Shown here: piece by piece, positions 15,524-21,027 of the stretch | Numbering within the stretch: position 1 is the stretch's first letter | Layout of the letters: each line of letters starts with the position of its first letter | Assembly (NCBI GenBank): GCA_018221065.1 | Contig: JAAOXY010000106.1 | Span: 1 to 29,344 of the forward strand | Source of the DNA: Candidatus Aenigmatarchaeota archaeon | Lineage (GTDB): Archaea > Aenigmatarchaeota > Aenigmatarchaeia > Aenigmatarchaeales > Aenigmatarchaeaceae | Length of the DNA: 29,344 nt | Direction of reading: 5' to 3' | Notes under the pieces: generated by a model | What the model was told of the DNA's origin: nothing | What the model saw: the letters and a program-made list of their open reading frames with translations, nothing else | The model's database searches: none | Program-made: the position numbers and the translations under genes

Positions 15524-15539
15524 TCTCATGGCCATGAGA
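15524..15539. repeat. 16-base perfect palindrome
   Basis: TCTCATGGCCATGAGA is perfectly palindromic with no loop. It sits two bases upstream of the first TATA box of the endonuclease gene and 15 bases after the stop of the 217-residue gene. Without a loop it looks more like a dimer-binding operator than a hairpin terminator. Confidence 0.7.
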
Positions 15540-15554
15540 TAATGCTTTATGTAT

Positions 15555-16208
15555 TTATGCTCCACTGGGTCCAGATACTGGTTTAAGTTCTTCCCCTTCG
15601 GCATCTATTTTGTTTATGAATTCTCTACTTACGACTCCGCTACTTAAGGCTTTCGTTAATTCCAATTGCTCTTCAAAAGAGATTTCTAATACTTTCTTAA
15701 CAGTTCCAGAATTTCGATTCCACGCTCTTTTACTTCTATTTTCTGTATAATGTTCTAAATGTACTTTACTAGGACTTAAACGAATTTTTGTATCCTTTCT
15801 AATATTTTTTTCCAATTCCTCTAGATCTAATATTCTATATGTCGTATCACTTATTTCTTCGACTTCATATTCGATATCGTCTTTTTTCCAATTCTCTCCA
15901 ATTTCTTGAATAAATGATTTTTTGATTATTTTCTTACTTTTATCTTCATTTAATTCTTTTAGTGTTTTATATGCATTTGAATTCATTGGCCCAAAATCTA
16001 TATCTTCATCTATAAGTTTTTCTATTGACTTGTATGATATCATTTTCCCATCTGAATTGGATATTTTATGTTTTGTGCCATCATATTCTATTGGTTCGCT
16101 TCTAAAAATCTCATCGTTCATATGAACACTAATTTCCAAATGATTCTTGTCAATTGGACGGATTTCGAAATATGTTTTTTTGTCAAAGCTCACATATTTT
16201 TTACTCAT
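15555..16208 (-). CDS. hypothetical protein, 217 residues, partner of the winged-helix gene
   Basis: I do not recognise a family. The protein is soluble-looking, without signal peptide or membrane segment, and highly charged with many Glu and Lys. The N-terminal half looks beta-rich (YFEIRPIDKNHLEISVHMND), followed by a helical middle (SNAYKTLKELNEDKSKK), another beta-rich section (IEYEVEEISDTTYRILD) and a C-terminal helix, EEQLELTKALSSGVV. There are no cysteines. Its ATG overlaps the stop of the winged-helix gene by four bases, so the two are translationally coupled. A regulator-effector pair, including a toxin-antitoxin-like pair, is possible but nothing shows it. Confidence 0.65.
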   Translation of the reverse strand: MSKKYVSFDKKTYFEIRPIDKNHLEISVHMNDEIFRSEPIEYDGTKHKISNSDGKMISYKSIEKLIDEDIDFGPMNSNAYKTLKELNEDKSKKIIKKSFIQEIGENWKKDDIEYEVEEISDTTYRILDLEELEKNIRKDTKIRLSPSKVHLEHYTENRSKRAWNRNSGTVKKVLEISFEEQLELTKALSSGVVSREFINKIDAEGEELKPVSGPSGA

Positions 16209-16414
16209 ATTTTATCACCTCTTCTGCAAATTTTTATTCTGGCGTCTTTCCAAAAAACAGATTCTTCAACTAAACCAAGATTCCTAAGTCTAGAAACAGC
16301 AAATCTGAATGTTCTTGGAGAAAGTTTAGTTTCATCTAGAATTTGTTTTTGGGTTTTTGGCTTGTCGAGACTATCTAAAATTAATTTCATGCTTTTCGTG
16401 ACAAAGTCGTTCAC
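16205..16414 (-). CDS. small winged-helix DNA-binding protein, probably autoregulated
   Basis: 69 residues, little more than a bare winged helix-turn-helix: KLILDSLDKPKTQKQILDETKLSPRTFRFAVSRLRNLGLVEES gives three helices with the recognition helix at SPRTFRFAVSRLRNLG, followed by a wing and a basic tail. GTG start at 16414, fixed by AGGTGA seven bases upstream; an ATG at 16418 is in another frame. Its promoter carries a 19-base palindrome between the TATA box and the start, the normal place for a repressor site. A near copy precedes iscU. It has one cysteine (KICRRG), too few for an IscR-like cluster within one subunit. It overlaps the next gene by ATGA. Confidence 0.75.
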   Translation of the reverse strand: MNDFVTKSMKLILDSLDKPKTQKQILDETKLSPRTFRFAVSRLRNLGLVEESVFWKDARIKICRRGDKI

Positions 16415-16436
16415 CCATATTTTTCACCTATATATA

Positions 16437-16455
16437 ATTATAACGCCGTTATATA
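16437..16455. promoter_or_regulatory. 19-base palindromic operator, copy 1
   Basis: TATATAACGCCGTTATATA is a perfect inverted repeat with 9-base arms around one base. It overlaps the TATA box of the minus-strand winged-helix gene (about 16452-16461) and reaches to within a few bases of the expected start site. On the other side it is about 35 bases upstream of the TATA box of the ThiI-like gene. The inner 15 bases recur with one change at 20934-20948. Confidence 0.8.
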
Positions 16456-16489
16456 TAAAACCTGATGAAACCGGCAATTTTTTATTGGA

Positions 16490-16499
16490 CTTATATTTA
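16490..16499 (+). promoter_or_regulatory. TATA-like element of the ThiI-like gene
   Basis: CTTATATTTA is about 27 bases upstream of 16520-16526, where a GTG and an ATG lie in frame. The mRNA would have a leader of zero to five bases. Confidence 0.5.
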
Positions 16500-16525
16500 A
16501 AAAGTATCGAATTCTTACAGTGGAT

Positions 16526-17182
16526 ATGAAACCTAAAGCTATAGCATTGTTATCTGGTGGTATAGACTCACCTGTAGCGATATATAGAATGTCTAAGAAA
16601 TATGACCTTATTTTGGTGCATTTGGACAATAAGCCATATGCTCCGAAGATAGTGAAGAAGAAGGTTAAGCTGCTTGCAGACAAATTAAGAGAGATAACTA
16701 AGCAGGAAATGCCGTTGTATATTGTTCCACATGGTCCAAATCTGAAGAAATTCTTGGTAATACCTGACAGAAAGATGCTTTGTGTTATGTGCAGGAGAAT
16801 GATGTATAGAGTAGCTAATGAAATAGCAAAAAAAGAGGGTGCTAAGGTTATTGTTACAGGAGAAGCATTAGCTCAGGTGGCTTCACAGACATTATCTAAT
16901 CTTAGTGTTGAAAATTATGTAAGCGAATTGCCTATTTTGCGTCCATTGATAGGGTTGGATAAGGAAGAAATAATAGAGACTGCACAAGAGATAAATACTT
17001 TTAATATTTCTATAATGAAGGAAAAGGGTTGTCAGACAGCGAAAACCAGAGCAATGTGCTGTTATGCCACACCAGAATATCCTGCTACTAGATCAAGTGT
17101 TAAAGAACTTGATGATGTTGAGAAAGATATCGAAATAGATAAACTTATTAAAAAGAGTGTTAATAAGATAGAAAGATATTGA
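16526..17182 (+). CDS. ThiI-like PP-loop sulfurtransferase without THUMP domain
   Basis: About 218 residues from the ATG at 16526 (a GTG at 16520 would add two). This is the adenylation half of ThiI alone: PP-loop SGGIDS near the N-terminus, LCVMCRRMMYRVANEIAKKEGA with a CxxC pair, VTGEALAQVASQTLSNL, LPILRPLIGLDKEEII and an ISIMKEKGC segment at the position of the ThiI catalytic cysteine, with further cysteines in AMCCYATPEYPATRS. Archaeal ThiI has been shown to use a CxxC-bound Fe-S cluster to make 4-thiouridine at tRNA position 8. The NFLD and THUMP domains that bind tRNA are missing, so either a partner supplies them or the substrate differs. It opens the sulfur block. Confidence 0.82.
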   Translation: MKPKAIALLSGGIDSPVAIYRMSKKYDLILVHLDNKPYAPKIVKKKVKLLADKLREITKQEMPLYIVPHGPNLKKFLVIPDRKMLCVMCRRMMYRVANEIAKKEGAKVIVTGEALAQVASQTLSNLSVENYVSELPILRPLIGLDKEEIIETAQEINTFNISIMKEKGCQTAKTRAMCCYATPEYPATRSSVKELDDVEKDIEIDKLIKKSVNKIERY

Positions 17183-17194
17183 GGGGGTAATTTT

Positions 17195-17452
17195 ATGGCA
17201 AAGATAAAGATGTATTCAACACCAACATGTGCTTTTTGTGTAAATGCTAAGGCATATTTTAAAGAGAAAGGCATAGAATTTGAAGACATTGATGTATCTA
17301 CAAATCAGGAAGCTGCTAAGGAAATGGTAGAAAAAAGTGGACAAATGGGAGTTCCTGTTATAGATATTGATGGAAAGATTATTGTTGGTTTTGACAAAGA
17401 TGCGATAGAAGAAGAACTAAAAGGAGAAAAAAACCCTGAAAATAGTGAATAG
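17195..17452 (+). CDS. glutaredoxin-like thiol oxidoreductase
   Basis: 85 residues with a glutaredoxin fold: KIKMYSTPTCAFC (dithiol site CAFC near residues 12-15), cis-proline in GVPVIDIDG and the GFDKDAIEEEL C-terminal helix. It matches the short NrdH/YruB-like glutaredoxins. It begins 12 bases after the ThiI-like gene, behind GAGGGGGT, one of the G-run ribosome-binding sites of this genome, so strong translation is likely. A natural role would be reducing the persulfide or disulfide formed by its neighbour. The charged tail KGEKNPENSE is unstructured. Confidence 0.88.
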   Translation: MAKIKMYSTPTCAFCVNAKAYFKEKGIEFEDIDVSTNQEAAKEMVEKSGQMGVPVIDIDGKIIVGFDKDAIEEELKGEKNPENSE

Positions 17453-17461
17453 GTTTATATG
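17453..17461 (+). promoter_or_regulatory. TATA-like element before the DsbA-like gene
   Basis: GTTTATATG just after the glutaredoxin stop predicts a start near 17483 and a leader of about 24 bases containing GGTG (17498-17501) before the ATG at 17507. Confidence 0.45.
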
Positions 17462-17506
17462 TGGCATAGTCATATTATAAAATACTATTATAATTTTGGT
17501 GATATA

Positions 17507-18514
17507 ATGACAGATAAAAAAGAGCATAAAAAAGAGCATAAAGTAGAGCATAAATCAGAACATCCGAAACATCATGAAACTAAGAAACCGAGAGAATACA
17601 ATGTATGGATGTTAATAAGTATTATTTTAGGTGTTGTCCTTGTGGTTGGTTTTTTCACAGGAATTATTAATGTAGGTGCAATGGGAGGAGTAAGTTCTTC
17701 TGAAGCATCTGAAAAAGCGATTTCATTCTTGAATAGTCAGCTTTTGCCACCTGGTATTGTAGCTGAATTTCAAAGCGTAAATGTAACATATGATAGATAT
17801 CTTGTGACATTTACTGTTGAAGGTGAAACTTATACTACATTTGTATCAAAGGATGGTAGATATTTTATTACAGGAGTATTTGATATGGATGAAGTAATTG
17901 CACCACCAACAACAAACAATAATCAGCAACAAACAGCTTTTGATGCAGTTGACACAGAAGAACCAAAAGTTGAATTGTTTGTTATGAGTTTTTGTCCGTA
18001 TGGGCAGCAAGCTGAAAATGCAATGATACCTGTTGTTGAATCAATGGGAGATGATGTAATAGTTGAACCACACTTTATTGTTAGTGTGAGTGGGGATCAA
18101 ATTTCAGCATTGCATGGCGTAAATGAAGCTAATGAAAACATGAGACAAGCTGTAATATGGAAATATTATCAAGACAGTTTTTGGGATTATGTCTCTGAAG
18201 TAAATAGCAATTGTAACTTAAACGATATAGAAACTTGTTGGGAAACACAAGCTGAAACAGTTGGAATAGATGTTGATGATATAAAAACAAAAACAGATGA
18301 AGAAGGTTTGGCATTGATGGAAGCTGACACAGAGTTGGCAAACACATATGGTGCAAGATCATCACCAACATTGATAATAAACGGAGAAAAATATTCTGGA
18401 AGTAGAACTTCTGCAGATTTCCAAGCTGGAATATGTTCAGGATTTATAACACCACCTGCATCATGTTTAGGTGTACTTTCAGCACAAACAACTGTAGCAT
18501 CAGGTAGCTGCTGA
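17507..18514 (+). CDS. membrane-anchored DsbA-family thioredoxin-fold protein with monothiol CPYG site
   Basis: 335 residues from the ATG at 17507, preceded by GGTG; an upstream in-frame ATG at 17459 overlaps the promoter. Residues 1-30 are a cytoplasmic His/Lys/Glu tail of EHK repeats, about 33-57 is one membrane helix, 60-130 a small extracytoplasmic domain, 135-150 a Gln/Asn-rich linker, and 154-320 a DsbA-like fold: FVMSFCPYGQQAE (C163 without a second active-site cysteine) and cis-proline ARSSPTLIING. Five more cysteines (236, 244, 310, 320, 335) could form structural disulfides. It probably handles thiols or disulfides outside the membrane. Oxidase versus reductase cannot be told. Confidence 0.82.
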   Translation: MTDKKEHKKEHKVEHKSEHPKHHETKKPREYNVWMLISIILGVVLVVGFFTGIINVGAMGGVSSSEASEKAISFLNSQLLPPGIVAEFQSVNVTYDRYLVTFTVEGETYTTFVSKDGRYFITGVFDMDEVIAPPTTNNNQQQTAFDAVDTEEPKVELFVMSFCPYGQQAENAMIPVVESMGDDVIVEPHFIVSVSGDQISALHGVNEANENMRQAVIWKYYQDSFWDYVSEVNSNCNLNDIETCWETQAETVGIDVDDIKTKTDEEGLALMEADTELANTYGARSSPTLIINGEKYSGSRTSADFQAGICSGFITPPASCLGVLSAQTTVASGSC

Positions 18515-18524
18515 GGGTGATAGT

Positions 18525-18956
18525 TTGGTAATATGTGTAATTGCAATGTTTGTATTTGCTGTGCTTGGCATTTTTTCTGCCAAGTATCGGTCTTATGCTA
18601 CTGAGGCTTTTTCATGCGTTTTTAATAGAATAACATTGAGACCGTGTGAAAGTGGTTTTGATCAGAAGATGAAGATGAAAGTAGTTACAAGAACTTTTAA
18701 ATTTTCATCAGGACTTGGTAAGTTTACTTACAAACATTTTGAAACAATCTCTTGGATATTTACAATATTGTTAATATCTTCATTGTTGTATACATCTTAT
18801 TCAGTATACAATCTGATTGCGTTTGGAACTTGTGATCCAAGTGATCCTACATCATGTATAATTACAGGGCCGATTCAGTCTGAAGAAATTGTGTGTCCGC
18901 CAGAAGAGAGTCCAGGGTTTGACGTTTTTTCAATTTTAAATAATTGGGTGAGTTAA
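18525..18956 (+). CDS. conserved-looking small membrane protein of unknown function
   Basis: 143 residues from a TTG at 18525, which follows GGTGA. Two membrane segments are visible, about 3-18 and 72-95, separated by a basic loop with SCVFNRITLRPCESGFDQKMKM. Cysteines C30 and C40 lie on the loop side, and C102 and C110 (GTCDPSDPTSC) beyond the second segment, with CPPEE near the end. I recall similar FSAKYR/LRPCESGF proteins in DPANN and candidate-phylum genomes near thioredoxin genes, but no function is known to me. It sits 10 bases after the DsbA-like gene and overlaps the next start by one base. An electron- or thiol-relay role is speculation. Confidence 0.68.
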   Translation: MVICVIAMFVFAVLGIFSAKYRSYATEAFSCVFNRITLRPCESGFDQKMKMKVVTRTFKFSSGLGKFTYKHFETISWIFTILLISSLLYTSYSVYNLIAFGTCDPSDPTSCIITGPIQSEEIVCPPEESPGFDVFSILNNWVS

Positions 18957-19171
18957 TGGCAGAGATAACAAAAGAAATGAACATTGAAGATATAATCAAT
19001 AAATATCCTGAAGTAAGTGATGTTATGATTGATGCTGGTTTGCATTGTATTGGTTGTGCAGTTGCTGCTTCAGAATCATTAGAAAATGGTGGAAAGGCAC
19101 ACGGTCTTTCTGATGAACAGATTGATGATATGGTAAAGAAAATGAATGAAAAGATTAAAGAAAAGGAGTGA
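18956..19171 (+). CDS. DUF1858 domain protein (hybrid-cluster-associated type)
   Basis: 71 residues from the ATG at 18956, which shares one base with the preceding TAA; GGGTGAG is upstream. The domain fills the protein: ITKEMNIEDIINKYPEVSDVMIDAGLHCIGC, then ASESLENGGKAHGLSDEQIDDMVKKMN. C31 and C34 form the conserved CIGC pair. DUF1858 domains are often found fused to or beside Fe-S and redox proteins, and a disulfide-oxidoreductase role has been suggested. Here a ferredoxin follows directly, which fits an electron-transfer pair. Confidence 0.85.
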   Translation: MAEITKEMNIEDIINKYPEVSDVMIDAGLHCIGCAVAASESLENGGKAHGLSDEQIDDMVKKMNEKIKEKE

Positions 19172-19176
19172 GTGTT

Positions 19177-19359
19177 ATGGCAAATGTAAAAATTGATCAA
19201 GCAAAATGTATTGGATGTGGAGCATGCGTTAGTATATGCCCAGATGTATTTGCAATAGAAAATCATAAGGCAGTTGTTAAGAAATCTGATTGTGATGGTT
19301 GTGATTGTAAATCTGCTGCATCAGCATGTCCTGTCGGTGCAATTTCAGTTACAGAATAA
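19177..19359 (+). CDS. small ferredoxin, one [4Fe-4S] site plus extra cysteines
   Basis: 60 residues from the ATG at 19177, with GGAG eight bases upstream; an in-frame GTG at 19168 overlaps the previous stop. C11IGC14GAC17 with C51P resembles single-cluster ferredoxins of the Pyrococcus type, and C21 would be one half of their internal disulfide. Unusually the second half carries C39, C42 and C44 (CDGCDC), so a second or exchangeable cluster cannot be excluded. It is the likely electron donor of the block. Its last 11 bases overlap the convergent sufS gene. Confidence 0.9.
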   Translation: MANVKIDQAKCIGCGACVSICPDVFAIENHKAVVKKSDCDGCDCKSAASACPVGAISVTE

Positions 19360-20545
19360 TTTTTGAGATTTCCTTTAGGGTTTTCTCAAACTTTTCTATT
19401 TCTTCTTTAGTATTGTATAAGTAGAATGATGCTCTTACTGTTCCTTCTGGACATTTTAGAATATTTTCCATTGCAGGCATTGCGCAATGGTGTCCTGATC
19501 GTACAGCTATTTTGTTCATCTCATAGAACATTGAAGATACATCATGCGGATTCATACCTTTTACATTGAACGAAATGACCCCAACTCTTTTGTCAATATC
19601 TTTTGTTCCATAAATTTCTACACCTTTTATATTTTCCATTAAATCTAATGCGAGTTTCGTTAATTCTTTTTCATGATTTTCTATTTTTTTCATTCCTATG
19701 TTTTGTAAATAATCTACAGCTGCACCAAAACCAATTGCTCCTGCAATGTTTGGAGTTCCTGCTTCCCAATTTTCCGGTGGTTTTGTTAAAGTATAACTAT
19801 CGAGCTTTACATTCAAAATAGAACCGCCACCAACTATTGCTGGATCTATTTTTTCTGTTAATCCATTTCTCATTATTAGTGCGCCAACACCAGTTGGTCC
19901 TAACATCTTATGTGCAGATATTGCCATGAAGTCACAGTCAATATCTTTTGCATCAACTTCCATATGAGGTACTGATTGTGCTCCGTCAACTAAGAATAAA
20001 CTTCCGTGTTCTTTTGCTATTTTTCCGATTTGTTTTACATCTGTTATTGTTCCGATGGAATTAGAAACATGCGGTGCTACTATTAGTTTTGCTCCTTCTG
20101 CATGTTCTCTATAATCTTCAGGATTTAGGATTCCTTCTTCGTTTGGATGAACTATTTTTAGATCAATACCAAATTTGTTTTTTAATCTTATCCATGGAAC
20201 CAAATTAGAATGATGATCTAATGATGTGCTGACTATCTTGTCTCCTTTTTCCCAGTTCATACTTAGAGCAATTAAGTTTATTGCTTCTGTACTGTTTTTT
20301 ACAAAAATAACTTCTTGCGGTTTTACATTTACAAATTTACCAACTTTTTTGTGAGCTTCTTCATATTTTTCAGAAGCTTTTTGTGATAATTCGTGGATAC
20401 CTCTATGAACATTTGCTTTATAATTATGATAGTAATCTAACATTGCTTCAAGAACTTGTTCTGGTGTTAGAGAAGTTGCAGCATTATCAAAATAAGTCAT
20501 ACCTTTGTTTAGGATTGGAAAATCAGATCTTATTCTGTCATTCAT
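19349..20545 (-). CDS. sufS: cysteine desulfurase, SufS/CsdA type
   Basis: 398 residues of the class V aminotransferase fold. TYFDNAATSLTP at the N-terminus, substrate/PLP residues in SLDHHSNLVPW, SAHKMLGPTG with the PLP lysine K213, and RSGHHCAMP with the persulfide-carrying C354. The short loop around C354 and the HHSN segment mark the group II (SufS) class rather than IscS/NifS. It releases sulfur from cysteine as an enzyme persulfide for Fe-S clusters and tRNA thiolation. Translation is coupled to iscU by an ATGA overlap. Pairing a SufS-class enzyme with an IscU scaffold is a mixed arrangement. Confidence 0.94.
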   Translation of the reverse strand: MNDRIRSDFPILNKGMTYFDNAATSLTPEQVLEAMLDYYHNYKANVHRGIHELSQKASEKYEEAHKKVGKFVNVKPQEVIFVKNSTEAINLIALSMNWEKGDKIVSTSLDHHSNLVPWIRLKNKFGIDLKIVHPNEEGILNPEDYREHAEGAKLIVAPHVSNSIGTITDVKQIGKIAKEHGSLFLVDGAQSVPHMEVDAKDIDCDFMAISAHKMLGPTGVGALIMRNGLTEKIDPAIVGGGSILNVKLDSYTLTKPPENWEAGTPNIAGAIGFGAAVDYLQNIGMKKIENHEKELTKLALDLMENIKGVEIYGTKDIDKRVGVISFNVKGMNPHDVSSMFYEMNKIAVRSGHHCAMPAMENILKCPEGTVRASFYLYNTKEEIEKFEKTLKEISKIIL

Positions 20546-20931
20546 TCTTTCACCTTTGTTTTATAGTTCTTAATAGCTTCTCTTAATGCATCAGTTGCTA
20601 AAGCAGAGCAATGCATTTTGATTTCAGGTAAACCACCGAGATCTTCTAGAATTTCATCTTTTCCCATTTTTTCTGCTTCTTCTAAAGTTTTTCCTTCAGC
20701 AACTTCTGTTACTAGACTTGCTGTTGCTACTGCAGCAATGCATCCTACTGTTTCAAACATAACTCTTTCAAGAAATTTTTTGCCATCTTTTTCACCAACT
20801 TTGATGAATACTGTAGTGAAGTCGCCGCATGGAGCACCTGCTTCTCCTATCCCGTCTGGATTTTCCATCTTACCTCTATTATGAGGATGCTTGTAATGTT
20901 CTATAACTTTTTCGCTATACATGTTTTTCAT
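20542..20931 (-). CDS. iscU: Fe-S cluster scaffold IscU
   Basis: 129 residues with the complete scaffold site: C35 and D37 in GAPCGD, C64 in VGCIAAVA and C108 in KMHCSALA. The N-terminal SEKVIEHYKHPHNRGKMENPDGIGEAG is diagnostic. It assembles the cluster using sulfur from SufS encoded next. The ATG is preceded by GGTG seven bases upstream, and that GGTG lies inside the palindromic operator at 20934-20948, so a bound regulator would cover the transcription start while the same bases serve translation. An Isc-type LPPVK chaperone-recognition motif appears here as LPEIK. Confidence 0.94.
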   Translation of the reverse strand: MKNMYSEKVIEHYKHPHNRGKMENPDGIGEAGAPCGDFTTVFIKVGEKDGKKFLERVMFETVGCIAAVATASLVTEVAEGKTLEEAEKMGKDEILEDLGGLPEIKMHCSALATDALREAIKNYKTKVKE

Positions 20932-20933
20932 TT

Positions 20934-20948
20934 TATAACACCGTTATA
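20934..20948. promoter_or_regulatory. palindromic operator, copy 2, before iscU
   Basis: TATAACACCGTTATA matches the inner 15 bases of the 16437-16455 site except for one base (A for G). It lies three to seventeen bases upstream of the iscU ATG, close to the start predicted from a TATA box at 20971-20978. The single change breaks the symmetry but creates GGTG on the minus strand, the iscU ribosome-binding site. Confidence 0.7.
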
Positions 20949-20970
20949 TTTTAATAAGAGCTTCCTACTA

Positions 20971-20978
20971 TATAAATA
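20971..20978. promoter_or_regulatory. bidirectional TATA-like element between iscU and gdhA
   Basis: TATAAATA on plus predicts a gdhA start near 21000. Read on minus within AATATTTATA it predicts an iscU start near 20949, exactly at the edge of the operator. Confidence 0.45.
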
Positions 20979-21027
20979 TTTAAGTTATTAGATGAAAGAT
21001 AGTATTCTATTAGAGGGGGGATATGAT

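Noticed and set aside
16415..16520. Attachment-site duplicate of tRNA-Cys on the far side of the accessory block
   Set aside because: I read 16415-16520 and the region after the endonuclease for tRNA-like repeats and saw none; no integrase gene is present, so an integrated element with att sites is not supported.
18533..18604. Cysteine-rich 23-residue ORF (MCNCNVCICC...) at the start of the 143-residue membrane gene
   Set aside because: It arises from another frame over TGT/TGC-rich DNA, its spacing from GGTG is 13 bases, and the TTG-started frame gives a coherent membrane protein.
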